NCBI RefSeq assembly: GCF_900454685.1
Contig: NZ_UATM01000032.1
Location: forward strand, 1,178,001-1,242,000
Reading direction: 5' to 3'
Length of the DNA stretch: 64,000 nucleotides
Source of the DNA: Peptoniphilus harei
GTDB taxonomy: Bacteria; Bacillota; Clostridia; Tissierellales; Peptoniphilaceae
The notes under the pieces were generated by a model. The model had not been told where the DNA came from, did not search any database, and saw only the letters and a list, made by a program, of their open reading frames with translations. Below, in pieces: positions 55,946 to 64,000 of the stretch (positions within the stretch are counted from its first letter, which is position 1; every line of letters begins with the position of its first letter). The translations under genes and the position numbers were made by a program.

Positions 55946-56419
55946 TTATTTTTTGCTTTTGTTTACTTGCTCACCCGTAAACGGGTCAACAAATTCTTTA
56001 ATGCTTATTTGATCTGCCATGTAATCTTCTTTTAATTGATTTTTTATATATTCTTGTATCTTTTTCGCATTCTTACCTGCTGTGTCTACATAGTATCCTC
56101 TGCACCAAAAATGTCTATTTCCATATTTATATTTTAAGTTTGCATGCCTATCAAATATTATTAGACTGCTTTTTCCTTTTAAATATCCCATCGTTTGAGA
56201 TATACTGTATTTTGGTGGAATTTCCAACAACATATGGATATGGTCTGGACAGCATTCCGCTTCTATTATATTTATTCCTTTTCTATCACATAAATCTCTT
56301 AATATTTTTCCTATATCTTGTTTTAATCTTCCATATATTACTTGCCTTCTGTATTTTGGAGCAAATACTACGTGATACTTACAATTCCATGATGTATGTG
56401 ATAAACTATTTTTATCCAT
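55946..56419 (-). CDS. tnpA: IS200/IS605 family transposase TnpA (HUH Y1)
   Basis: An intact 157-residue HUH transposase acting on single-stranded DNA. The HUH motif is 'CCPDHIHMLLEIPP'; the catalytic tyrosine is in 'CRGYYVDTAGKNAKKIQEYI'. The N-terminus 'WNCKYHVVFAPKYRRQVIYG' is typical. A GGGAGGT site (56428-56434) lies nine bases before the ATG and can pair with a complement 50 bases upstream in the mRNA (56478-56484). Confidence 0.95.
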   Translation of the reverse strand: MDKNSLSHTSWNCKYHVVFAPKYRRQVIYGRLKQDIGKILRDLCDRKGINIIEAECCPDHIHMLLEIPPKYSISQTMGYLKGKSSLIIFDRHANLKYKYGNRHFWCRGYYVDTAGKNAKKIQEYIKNQLKEDYMADQISIKEFVDPFTGEQVNKSKK

Positions 56420-56427
56420 TTTAGGAT

Positions 56428-56484
56428 ACCTCCCTTTTCTATTTATGCTACTGCCAGTAACATTAATAGTTTATCACGGGAGGT
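56428..56484 (-). promoter_or_regulatory. Stem that can hide the tnpA ribosome-binding site
   Basis: On the minus strand ACCTCCC (56484-56478) is exactly complementary to the tnpA site GGGAGGT (56434-56428). The loop is about 43 nt. Salmonella IS200 uses the same principle to repress transposase translation. Confidence 0.6.
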
Positions 56485-56560
56485 TTTTTGCTTGAAGCTA
56501 AAGCTTATTTTCCTACCACCAGCATAGCTGGTGGTTTATTCATGCTAAAGCGTACAATAA

Positions 56561-56609
56561 AAAATAAAAGAGACTTACTGCGGGGTGTACAGTAAGTCTC
56601 TTTTATTTT
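56561..56609. terminator. Strong 20-bp hairpin terminator
   Basis: Perfect 20-base arms at 56561-56580 and 56590-56609 (centre AGAGACTTACTG / CAGTAAGTCTCT) with a nine-base loop, flanked by A and T runs. It probably ended both the antiporter gene (before the IS200 came in) and the minus-strand Fur-family gene. Confidence 0.85.
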
Positions 56610-56731
56610 CGAAATATAAGTAAAGGATAGTAAAATAACTTTTTCATTATTTCACTAAATCAATTATAACTATAAAAATTAAAAAAGTAAAGAAAAATCT
56701 TGCTATACGAAGAATGTTCCACTATACGGAA
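56610..56731. other. AT-rich spacer downstream of the Fur-family gene
   Basis: Together with the IS200 end and hairpin (56420-56609) this makes a 312-base stretch without a gene. Beyond those elements I see nothing in it. Confidence 0.5.
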
Positions 56732-57145
56732 TTAAGCTTTTTGACATTCTGGGCATAATCCCTTTAACTCAACAATATGGCCAATAACCTTAAATCCAGT
56801 CTCTTCTTCAGCAATTTTTTCAAAATCTGATATAGGACACTCTTTTATTGGTGATACTTTGCCACACTTTGAACAAACAATATAGTGTCTGTGCTCAGAT
56901 CCAGCAAACTCATAGTAAAAAAGTCCATTAGAGTATAAATTTTTTCTTATTATTCCCTTGTCAGACAATTCATTGAGCATTCTGTAGAGGGAAGTAAAGC
57001 TAGGTATAGCATCTTTATCTGCAGTCTCAAATATTTCTTCTGTGTTCATGGGTACTTGTGATTTATTTAATTCTTCTAAAAGAGCAAGTCGTCCTTTAGT
57101 GATTTTCATATTATTTTTTCGTAAAATGTCTTCAAAGTTTTTCAC
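56732..57145 (-). CDS. Fur family regulator, probably Zur
   Basis: A 137-residue metal-dependent repressor: winged helix ('TSLYRMLNELSDKGIIRKN'), metal motif 'EHRHYIVCSKCGKV' and C-terminal 'CPEC', so the structural zinc site is complete. Divergent from znuACB, which argues for zinc (Zur) over iron or peroxide sensing. The GTG at 57145 follows GGTGG. It likely represses the znu operon through the 122-bp shared region. Confidence 0.88.
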   Translation of the reverse strand: MKNFEDILRKNNMKITKGRLALLEELNKSQVPMNTEEIFETADKDAIPSFTSLYRMLNELSDKGIIRKNLYSNGLFYYEFAGSEHRHYIVCSKCGKVSPIKECPISDFEKIAEEETGFKVIGHIVELKGLCPECQKA

Positions 57146-57223
57146 TATTCCACCGCCTTTAATATGTTAATTATAACAAAATTTAAGTATTTTTAAAAAA
57201 GTCCTTTTATTAATAAAAAATTC

Positions 57224-57232
57224 TGTTATAAT
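57224..57232 (+). promoter_or_regulatory. Extended -10 promoter of znuACB with possible operator
   Basis: TGT-TATAAT, a perfect extended -10. The following AATTACTAAT-GCA-AATCATTATT is an imperfect dyad (6 of 10 positions) overlapping the expected start site; it may be the Zur operator. Confidence 0.5.
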
Positions 57233-57267
57233 TACTAATGCAAATCATTATTGTTTAGGAGGAAAAA

Positions 57268-58341
57268 ATGAAAAATATTAAAAAGATTGTATTTTTATTA
57301 GCAGGAATTATTTTATTATCAGGATGTTCTAAGGCGGGAATGAAAGAAAATGCCACTGAAGAGAGTAAGGGAGAAAATAAGTTAAAAGTTTACGCTTCAG
57401 TATATCCTATGTATGATTTCACTAAAAAAATTGCTGGTGATAAAGTAGATGTGGAAATGATTATGCCACAAGGAACTGAACCTCATGGATGGGAACCGGA
57501 TTCTAATGCAATTAAAAATCTAGAAAATGCAGATATGTTTATTTATAATGGAGCAGGTCTTGAATCATGGACAGACAAAGTTCTTAGTTCACTTTCAAAT
57601 AAGGATTTAAAGGTTGTAGAAGCATCTGAAGGTGTAGACCTAATTAAATCAACTCATACTCATGACCATGAAGATGAAGACCATGAACATGAACATGAAG
57701 ATCATGAACATGAAGCAAATCATAATCACAATCATGAAGCTGAAGAAAACCACAATCATGAAGCTACAGAAAATAACCATAATCATGAAGACCACGACCA
57801 TGAAGGACATCACCATGGACCAATGGACCCACATGTTTGGATCTCACCTAAAAATGCAAAAATAGAAATGGAAAACATCAAGAATGCTTTAGTGGAATTT
57901 GATAAAGACAATGCAGATTATTATGAGTCAAATTATGAAAAATATGCTAAAATGTTAGATGAACTTGATGCTAAATACAGTGAAAGCTTAGGAAGTCTTC
58001 CAAATAAAGAAATTGTTGTAAGTCACGAAGCTTATGGTTATCTTTGCAAAGACTATGGCCTAACTCAAATTGGAGTTAAGGGTGTAAATGCAGAAACAGA
58101 ACCAGATGCTAAGAAAATGGCAGAAATAATTTCTTACATCAAAGAAAATAATATTACAACTATTTTTACAGAGGAATTAATTGATCCTAAGGTTTCAAAT
58201 ATTATTGCTAGTGAAACAGGTTGCCAAGTTAAGGTACTTTCTCCAATCGAAGGATTGAGCCAAGAGCAAGTAGACAATAAGGCAGATTATTTTAGCATCA
58301 TGGAAGAAAATCTAGAAAATTTAGTAGGTGCTTTAAAATAG
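57268..58341 (+). CDS. znuA: Zinc ABC transporter substrate-binding lipoprotein
   Basis: A 357-residue cluster A-I solute-binding lipoprotein: signal 'AGIILLSGCSKAG' with lipobox Cys. Metal ligands include His in 'GTEPHGWEPD', 'DPHVWISPKNAK', 'VSHEAYGYL', plus Asp/Glu near 'FTEELIDPKV'. Between them a His/Glu/Asp-rich loop (about residues 128-188) should bind extra zinc. This loop supports zinc, not manganese. ATG after AGGAGG. Confidence 0.95.
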   Translation: MKNIKKIVFLLAGIILLSGCSKAGMKENATEESKGENKLKVYASVYPMYDFTKKIAGDKVDVEMIMPQGTEPHGWEPDSNAIKNLENADMFIYNGAGLESWTDKVLSSLSNKDLKVVEASEGVDLIKSTHTHDHEDEDHEHEHEDHEHEANHNHNHEAEENHNHEATENNHNHEDHDHEGHHHGPMDPHVWISPKNAKIEMENIKNALVEFDKDNADYYESNYEKYAKMLDELDAKYSESLGSLPNKEIVVSHEAYGYLCKDYGLTQIGVKGVNAETEPDAKKMAEIISYIKENNITTIFTEELIDPKVSNIIASETGCQVKVLSPIEGLSQEQVDNKADYFSIMEENLENLVGALK

Positions 58342-59000
58342 TGAAGGAAAAATTGTTAGAAATTAAAAATCTGAAATTTAAATATAATGATGATTTAGTT
58401 TTAGATGATATAAACTTTGATGTCTATAGGGGCGACTATATCGCCCTTATAGGATCTAATGGTGCTGGAAAGTCGACTTTAGTTAAACTTATTTTAAACC
58501 AACTTAAGCCGCTAGATGGCACTGTTTCTTTTTATACAGAAAATGGAATAAAAAACATTGGTTACGTACCACAACTTTCTGTACCATCAAGTCTTGAGTT
58601 TCCAATCACAGTTTCGGAACTCTTGTCCCTAACTCTTTATCCAAGGAATAAGGGATTTAGAAAATTAAAAAACTACCATAAAGAGAAAATAACCAATGCT
58701 TTAAATCTTGTTGGCATGAACGATTATAGTGACAGGCTTTATACAGAGCTGTCTGGTGGACAAAGACAGAGAATTTTAATTGCAAAGACCCTAGTTGCAA
58801 CTCCTGAGTTTTTGATTCTTGATGAACCTATGACTGGTGTAGATAAGGAGTCTAAGGAAGCCTTATTCCATCTTTTAAGTCACATAAATCAACAGCACAA
58901 TATTACAATTCTTATGATAACTCACAACCTTGAAGAAATAGAAGACAATGTAAACAAGGTCTATGAGATAAAAGATAAGAAGATAAGGGAAGTGAAATAA
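58341..59000 (+). CDS. znuC: Zinc ABC transporter ATP-binding protein
   Basis: A 219-residue ATPase: Walker A 'GSNGAGKSTLVK', signature 'LSGGQRQRILIAK', Walker B 'LILDEPMTGVD', switch His in 'MITHNLEE'. The GTG overlaps the znuA stop by one base; a TTG 12 bases later with AAGGA before it is an alternative start. One-base overlap with znuB. Confidence 0.95.
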   Translation: MKEKLLEIKNLKFKYNDDLVLDDINFDVYRGDYIALIGSNGAGKSTLVKLILNQLKPLDGTVSFYTENGIKNIGYVPQLSVPSSLEFPITVSELLSLTLYPRNKGFRKLKNYHKEKITNALNLVGMNDYSDRLYTELSGGQRQRILIAKTLVATPEFLILDEPMTGVDKESKEALFHLLSHINQQHNITILMITHNLEEIEDNVNKVYEIKDKKIREVK

Positions 59001-59791
59001 TGGAAATTTTTCAGTATTCATATATGATAAAGGCTTTAATTGTTGGAGCTTTTTTATCGATTATAATCCCTTGCATGGGTGTTGTAGTTGTAAACAAAAA
59101 AATATCTGTAATTGGGGATGCCCTATCCCACGTTTCCCTTGCTGGTGTTATGCTGGGACTTATGACATCAACTTCTCCAGTTATAGGAGCTCTAGTACTT
59201 TGTGTAGTGGGTTCTATATTCCTTGAATATGTTAGGACAAAGTTCCCTGGATACCAAGAAATTTCTTCTGCAATATTAATGAGCACAGGAATTGGTCTTG
59301 CATCACTTTTTTCAGGATTTGTTAAGACCAGTGCAAATTTTGAAGAATACTTATTTGGATCTATTATAGCGATTCCAAAGTTAGATTTTTATTTAATACT
59401 TGGAGTTTCAATTATAGTATTTTTCTTGTTCTCATATTTATTTGTTGACTTAATGTATATTTCCTTTGATGAGTCCTCTGCAAGACTTTCTGGAGTTAAC
59501 GTGGATAGGATAAATTTAATTTTCATGATTCTAATAGCTGTTACTATTTCTGTTTCAGCAAGGACTGTTGGTATTTTAATAATTTCATCCCTAATGGTTG
59601 TGCCAGTAGCTTGTGCCATGCAGTTTAAAGTTGGATATCTAAAGACAACTATCTTGGCATCAATTTTCGGATTTATTTTTACTATGCTTGGCTTAGTATC
59701 TTCCTTTTACCTGGGCTTAAAACCAGGTGGTGCAATTGTATTAATTGGAGTCTTATTTTTAACAATTTTACTGATTATAAAGAGAAAATAA
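59000..59791 (+). CDS. znuB: Zinc ABC transporter permease
   Basis: A 263-residue ABC-3 family permease with about eight membrane segments; 'IGDALSHVSLAGVMLGL' and 'ARTVGILIISSLMVVPVACAM' are typical. It completes the ZnuABC importer. Followed by a terminator. Confidence 0.95.
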   Translation: MEIFQYSYMIKALIVGAFLSIIIPCMGVVVVNKKISVIGDALSHVSLAGVMLGLMTSTSPVIGALVLCVVGSIFLEYVRTKFPGYQEISSAILMSTGIGLASLFSGFVKTSANFEEYLFGSIIAIPKLDFYLILGVSIIVFFLFSYLFVDLMYISFDESSARLSGVNVDRINLIFMILIAVTISVSARTVGILIISSLMVVPVACAMQFKVGYLKTTILASIFGFIFTMLGLVSSFYLGLKPGGAIVLIGVLFLTILLIIKRK

Positions 59792-59804
59792 TTTAATAAA
59801 AATT

Positions 59805-59840
59805 TTAACTGGAGATAACTTTTTTCTCCAGTTTTTTATT
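59805..59840 (+). terminator. Terminator of znuACB
   Basis: AACTGGAGA (59807-59815) pairs with TCTCCAGTT (59825-59833), then T-rich. Confidence 0.85.
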
Positions 59841-59924
59841 TAATCTGATAAAAATATTAGTGACTTCTTTATTTATGACTGCCTATGATTTATGATAGAG
59901 AGAGCGAATACTTAGGGGTGTTTT

Positions 59925-60968
59925 ATGGAAATACTAGTAAAAGAAAATAATTATAAAATAAATATTGAATATAAAAGTGACGACAAGTTAAGAGATTTTT
60001 TAAGAGGTAGAAGTGAATCAAAGTTTTTGCTAATTACTGATGATAATGTCTTTTCTCTATACGAAGATAGGATAAAAAATATAATGAAGGATCTTTCTTA
60101 TTATGTTTTTAAAATTGTCCCAGGCGAAAGATCAAAGTCTATTGAAAATTATATTAAGATTAATAAATTTCTTGTAGAAAATAATTTTAACAGGGGCGAC
60201 GCCATTATTTCCTTTGGTGGAGGTGTAGTTGGAGACCTTGGAGGCTTCGTCGCTTCAACTTACCTAAGAGGGATTGATTTTATTGCTGTACCTACAACTT
60301 TATTATCAATGATAGACTCTTCTGTTGGAGGAAAAAATGGTATAAATTTTATGGATTTAAAAAATCAAGTTGGGTCTTTTTATTTTCCTAGCTACGTCCA
60401 TATTGATTACAGTTTTTTAGAAACTCTTGACGAGAGAAATATAAATAATGGGCTGGCAGAAATTTTCAAATATTCTGTACTAAAGGATAGGGAACTTTTT
60501 GATTATTTAAAATCAGCAGATAAAATAGATTATGAAGAGATTATTTACAAGTCTCTTAATATAAAGCTAGATTTTGTGAGAGACGATGAAAGAGATAAGG
60601 GGAAGAGACAAAAACTAAACCTTGGTCACACAATAGGTCATGGGATTGAGTCTCTATCAAATTATAAACTTAACCATGGGGAAAGCATTGGAATAGGAAC
60701 TATATATATGGCAAGGGCGGCTTATAAATTGGGACTTGCAAAAGATGAATTTTATAAGGACTTAATTGAAGCATACAAGAAGCACAACTTGCCAATATCT
60801 TATGATTTTGATACAGATAAAATTTTAGAAGTACTAAAGCACGATAAAAAGATAAAAAATAATATAATTAACCTTATAATTCCTACTGAAATTGGCCAAG
60901 TTATAAGCAAGAAAATGAACTTTGATGACTTAAGAGAATTTATTGAATTGGGCAAAGACGATGATTAG
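59925..60968 (+). CDS. aroB: 3-Dehydroquinate synthase
   Basis: Second step of the shikimate pathway, NAD- and metal-dependent. The 347 residues contain 'ISFGGGVVGDLGGFVASTYLRG', 'DSSVGGKNGINF' and zinc histidines in 'NLGHTIGHGIESL' and 'NHGESIGIG'. ATG after AGGGGTG. Overlaps aroA by 8 bases. First gene of the aro cluster. Confidence 0.96.
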   Translation: MEILVKENNYKINIEYKSDDKLRDFLRGRSESKFLLITDDNVFSLYEDRIKNIMKDLSYYVFKIVPGERSKSIENYIKINKFLVENNFNRGDAIISFGGGVVGDLGGFVASTYLRGIDFIAVPTTLLSMIDSSVGGKNGINFMDLKNQVGSFYFPSYVHIDYSFLETLDERNINNGLAEIFKYSVLKDRELFDYLKSADKIDYEEIIYKSLNIKLDFVRDDERDKGKRQKLNLGHTIGHGIESLSNYKLNHGESIGIGTIYMARAAYKLGLAKDEFYKDLIEAYKKHNLPISYDFDTDKILEVLKHDKKIKNNIINLIIPTEIGQVISKKMNFDDLREFIELGKDDD

Positions 60969-62196
60969 ATTAGTTGAAAACAAGAAATTAAAGGGAGAAA
61001 TTCCAGGGATTACTTCAAAATCCTATGCTCATAGGGCTATATTTTGTGCAGGTCTCGCTAAAGGTAATTCTATTTTAGAAATTGATAACTTATCTAAGGA
61101 CATAGAAGCTTCTCTAAATTCTATGGAGGCTTTGGGAGTTAAGCTTGAGAGAGATGGAAATAAGTTTCTTATTTCTCCACCTGAAGAATTTAATAAAAGA
61201 GCAAGAATTGATGTAGGAGAAAGCGGAACTACATTGAGGTTTATCTTGCCTATTCTTGGAGCTCTTGGAATTGAAGCTGAAGTTATAAGAAGAGGAAGCC
61301 TTGTGGGGAGAACTAACTCTGTTTATTTTGATTTACTTCCAAAACACGGTGTTTCTATAAGAGAAGATAAGGAAAAAATTTTCATAAGTGGAAAATTAAA
61401 AAATTATAATTTTGAACTTCCAGGAAATATTTCTTCTCAATTTATTTCTGGTCTTATGTTGGCTTCAGGAGGAGTTGGAGAAGTTTGCGAGATTAAGCTA
61501 ACAACTGAAAGGGAGTCTAAACCTTACATTGATATGACAATAGAGGTCATGGAGAAATTTGGAGTTAAGCTAGAAGAAAGTAACAACGCCTATTCTTGTA
61601 GTGGAAGCTTTATAGGACAAGATTATCTTGTTGAAAAAGACTGGTCCAATGCCATATTTTTTCTAGCTTCAGGAGTTGAGGTTAAGGGACTGGATAAGGA
61701 TTCAATTCAGGGAGATAGAGAAGCAATAAAGTATTTTAATGAACTTGGCTTAGAAAATATTTCAAATAATTCTTATAAATTTATAAAGAAAAATGAATCC
61801 AAAGTTAAAATTATAATAGATGCAAAAAATATACCTGACACAATTCCTATTCTGTCGGTTTTATGTGGAATTTATGGAAATGAAATAGAAGTTGTAAATA
61901 TTGAAAGACTGAAATTAAAAGAAAGTGATAGGATAAAGTCAACAGTAGAAATGCTGGAAAGATTAGGTATAAGAGTATCTTTAAAAGAAGAATCATTTTC
62001 CTTTAATGGCATAGGTGAATTTAATTCTTGTGAAATAGATTCCTATAATGATCACAGGATAGCTATGACGGCAGCAATTGCGGCAGGATTTGCCAAGGGA
62101 CCTATTAAAATTCTTGATAGCGAATGTGTGGAAAAGTCCTATAAAGATTTTTATAAGGATTTAGAGTCACTGGGAGGTGAAAATCATGTCCTATAG
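60961..62196 (+). CDS. aroA: 3-Phosphoshikimate 1-carboxyvinyltransferase (EPSP synthase)
   Basis: Joins shikimate-3-phosphate and PEP. The 411 residues carry 'TSKSYAHRAIFCAGL', 'GESGTTLRFILPIL', 'SSQFISGLML' and 'YNDHRIAMTAAIAAG'. The usual PEP-binding 'GNAGT' is replaced by 'GESGT', as in class II type enzymes. The ATG is inside the end of aroB. No shikimate kinase gene is in view, so it may lie beyond the edge. Confidence 0.95.
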   Translation: MIRLVENKKLKGEIPGITSKSYAHRAIFCAGLAKGNSILEIDNLSKDIEASLNSMEALGVKLERDGNKFLISPPEEFNKRARIDVGESGTTLRFILPILGALGIEAEVIRRGSLVGRTNSVYFDLLPKHGVSIREDKEKIFISGKLKNYNFELPGNISSQFISGLMLASGGVGEVCEIKLTTERESKPYIDMTIEVMEKFGVKLEESNNAYSCSGSFIGQDYLVEKDWSNAIFFLASGVEVKGLDKDSIQGDREAIKYFNELGLENISNNSYKFIKKNESKVKIIIDAKNIPDTIPILSVLCGIYGNEIEVVNIERLKLKESDRIKSTVEMLERLGIRVSLKEESFSFNGIGEFNSCEIDSYNDHRIAMTAAIAAGFAKGPIKILDSECVEKSYKDFYKDLESLGGENHVL

Positions 62197-63271
62197 TTTT
62201 GGTAAAAATTATAAAGTAACTTTATTTGGTCAGTCACACTCAAAAGAAATTGGGCTGGTTATTGATGGAATTAAGGCAGGATATAAGATAAACGAGGACT
62301 TAATTGCAAAAAATCTTGAAAGAAGAAGACCAGGGAAAAATGAATTTTCAACTACAAGAAAAGAAAAAGACTTATACCAACTAGTAAGTGGTGAAGTAGA
62401 TGGACTAACTTGTGGGGCTCCTCTTTGTGCAATAATTAAAAACAAGGACCAAAGGTCAAGGGATTATGAGAACTTAAAGGATAAGCCAAGACCATCACAT
62501 GCCGATTATCCAGCCTTTGTAAAATTTTGCTCACACAATGACATTAGAGGTGGAGGGCAATTCTCTGGAAGGATGACAGCTCCCATAGTTATTGGGGGTT
62601 CAATTGCAGAAGACCTTTTAAATCAAAGGGGAATAAAGATTTATTCTAGAATAAAAAGCATTGGTCAAGCTAAGGATGACGACATCATACTGGAAGATAT
62701 TAAAGAAGAAAATTTTTCTGATTTTAAAGATCAAGTTTTTCCTGTAATAAATTCTTCTTCAAGAGAAAGAATGAAGGAAGAAATCTTAAAAGCTAAAAAA
62801 AGTGGAGACTCCATAGGTGGTGTAGTTGAAACTTTTATTTTAAATATGCCTGTGGGAATTGGTGAACCTTTTTTCGATTCCATAGAATCTGTAATTTCTC
62901 ATGCAGTATTTTCTGTACCAGGGATTAAGGGAATTGAATTTGGAAGTGGTTTCGAAGCCGCAAATATGTTAGGAAGCACCCACAATGATTCCTATTATTA
63001 TGAAGGTGATAAAGTTAAGACTAGAACGAATAATCACGGGGGAATAATTGGTGGACTTTCAACAGGTATGCCCATAGTATTTAGGACAGCTGTTAAACCA
63101 ACAAGTTCTATTGCCAGGATTCAGGATACAATATCTTTAAAGAATAAAAGCAATGAAAAATTAAAAATTGAGGGGAGACATGACCCATCAATTGTGCCAA
63201 GAGCACTTGTTGCAATCGAGATGATTACTGCAATAGCTATCCTTGACCTAATTATGGAAGGTGAAAAATGA
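62186..63271 (+). CDS. aroC: Chorismate synthase
   Basis: Converts EPSP to chorismate with reduced FMN. The 361 residues contain 'FGQSHSKEIG', 'RPSHADY', 'DIRGGGQFSGRMTAPIV' and 'RHDPSIVPRALVAIEM'. ATG at 62186 follows GGGAGGTGA; an in-frame ATG 9 bases earlier is within that site. Overlaps aroA by 11 bases and the next gene by 4 (ATGA). Confidence 0.96.
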   Translation: MSYSFGKNYKVTLFGQSHSKEIGLVIDGIKAGYKINEDLIAKNLERRRPGKNEFSTTRKEKDLYQLVSGEVDGLTCGAPLCAIIKNKDQRSRDYENLKDKPRPSHADYPAFVKFCSHNDIRGGGQFSGRMTAPIVIGGSIAEDLLNQRGIKIYSRIKSIGQAKDDDIILEDIKEENFSDFKDQVFPVINSSSRERMKEEILKAKKSGDSIGGVVETFILNMPVGIGEPFFDSIESVISHAVFSVPGIKGIEFGSGFEAANMLGSTHNDSYYYEGDKVKTRTNNHGGIIGGLSTGMPIVFRTAVKPTSSIARIQDTISLKNKSNEKLKIEGRHDPSIVPRALVAIEMITAIAILDLIMEGEK

Positions 63272-64000
63272 GAAATCTAAAAGAAGATAGGGAAATTTTA
63301 GATGGTATAGATAAGAAAATAATCGCTCTACTTGAAGAGAGAATGAAAATTATAAAAGAAGTTGGTCTTTATAAATTAAATAATAATTTAAATACAGAAG
63401 ATAAAAATAGAGAAAAAGAAATAATCGAAAAATTAGAAAGTGAAATTAACTTAGAATTCAAAAATATTGTAAAGCCTATTTATAAAGAAATTTTTAGTGA
63501 AAGCAAAAAGATTACATCGAAAATAAAAAATGAAAACTTTAAATATGGTTTAATTGGTGAGAGCTTATCTCACAGTAAATCCAAAGAAATTCACGAACTA
63601 TTAGCAGATTATACTTATAATTTAAGAGATATAAAAAGAGAAGAACTTGATGAGTTTTTTGAATCTAAAAGGTTCAAGGGTATAAATGTGACAATTCCCT
63701 ACAAGGAAGCTTCTATGAAATATCTTGATGACATAGATAATCTTGCGAAAGAAATTAGAGCAGTAAATACTATAGTAAATAGGGACGGAAGACTAATAGG
63801 TTATAACACTGACTATCTAGGATTTGATTACAGTTTAAATTTTTATGAGATTGATTTAAAAGGGAAAAAAGTATTAATACTAGGATCAGGTGGAGCAAGT
63901 AAGATGCTACAAAAACTCGTTATAGATAAGGGTGCTGAAGAATTTGTAGTAATTAGCAGGTCCAGTGAAAATAACTATGATTCACTAGAAAAATTTAGTG
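63268..64000 (+). CDS. Chorismate mutase-shikimate dehydrogenase fusion, 3' end outside window
   Basis: Partial: 244 codons, open to the edge. Residues 1-80 are an AroQ-type chorismate mutase ('LDGIDKKIIALLEERMKIIKEVGLYK', here given as 'IDKKIIALLEERMKI'; 'REKEIIEKLE'). Residues 93 onward are shikimate dehydrogenase AroE: 'GESLSHSKSKEIHE' (shikimate-binding serines), 'NVTIPYKE' with catalytic Lys, 'NTDYLGF' and 'LGSGGASKML' NADP loop. Start ATGA overlap with aroC. The fusion joins a branch-point enzyme with a pathway enzyme. Confidence 0.92.
   Translation, partial: MRNLKEDREILDGIDKKIIALLEERMKIIKEVGLYKLNNNLNTEDKNREKEIIEKLESEINLEFKNIVKPIYKEIFSESKKITSKIKNENFKYGLIGESLSHSKSKEIHELLADYTYNLRDIKREELDEFFESKRFKGINVTIPYKEASMKYLDDIDNLAKEIRAVNTIVNRDGRLIGYNTDYLGFDYSLNFYEIDLKGKKVLILGSGGASKMLQKLVIDKGAEEFVVISRSSENNYDSLEKFS

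Larger units (their letters stand above)
55822..56553 (-). mobile_element. IS200-type element (IS200/IS605 family), tnpA only
   Basis: About 730 bp holding an intact tnpA and no tnpB. Hairpins mark both ends: AACCACCGGC/GCCGGTGGTT (55829-55851) and CCACCAGC/GCTGGTGG (about 56515-56535); such subterminal imperfect palindromes replace inverted repeats in this family. Exact tips are not certain. A structured stretch follows tnpA (55855-55945). Confidence 0.85.

Noticed and set aside
57649..57865. Repeated pattern in the middle of znuA, looking like short tandem repeats
   Set aside because: It encodes the His/Glu-rich zinc loop; repeats are irregular, without spacers, so not a CRISPR array.

Overview
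The window is AT-rich chromosomal DNA of a low-GC Gram-positive anaerobe. Many genes start with TTG or GTG behind strong GGAGG-type ribosome-binding sites, and the promoters are SigA-like. Gene content suggests a non-spore-forming member of the Tissierellia/Peptoniphilaceae group (Peptoniphilus, Anaerococcus and Finegoldia relatives). This placement is inference: no 16S gene is present. No tRNA, rRNA or CRISPR array was recognised.

From 0.5 to about 36.6 kb the window follows the conserved Firmicute block known from Bacillus subtilis: comEC-holA-rpsT, hemW-lepA (here on the minus strand with a signal peptidase), hrcA-grpE-dnaK-dnaJ under CIRCE control, and prmA-rsmE-mtaB. It continues with rpsU-yqeY, nfeD-floA, phoH-ybeY-dgk-cdd-era-recO, then glyQS-ccpN-ppsR-dgt-dnaG-rpoD-trmK-nif3. 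The sporulation genes that B. subtilis carries inside this block (gpr, spoIIP, yqfC, yqfD) are absent. rnpB (type A RNase P RNA) follows at once, with its promoter inside the 3' end of nif3.

From 37 to 49.5 kb the window is accessory. It holds a secreted NlpC/P60 hydrolase, a radical SAM protein, an Asp23/AmaP envelope-stress operon, and two transporters separated by an IS1182-family element. That element inserted at a shared transcription terminator and duplicated it. A flavodoxin/DUF3793 pair, an acetyltransferase-like protein, a large zinc-ribbon membrane protein and a small Ala/Glu-rich lipoprotein follow.

From 49.7 to 64 kb lie dnaX-ybaB-recR, ftsH, a Na+/H+ antiporter, an IS200-type element and a zinc-uptake locus (Zur-like regulator divergent from znuACB). 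The window ends in an aromatic amino acid cluster aroB-aroA-aroC followed by a chorismate mutase-shikimate dehydrogenase fusion cut by the window edge.

I found no wholly new multi-gene system. The best leads are the out-of-frame, homopolymer-adjacent start of the symporter at 41.1 kb, the terminator-duplicating IS1182 insertion, the structured tail and self-sequestered ribosome-binding site of the IS200 element, an AlaX-like protein lacking its zinc histidines, and the uncharacterised zinc-ribbon membrane protein.
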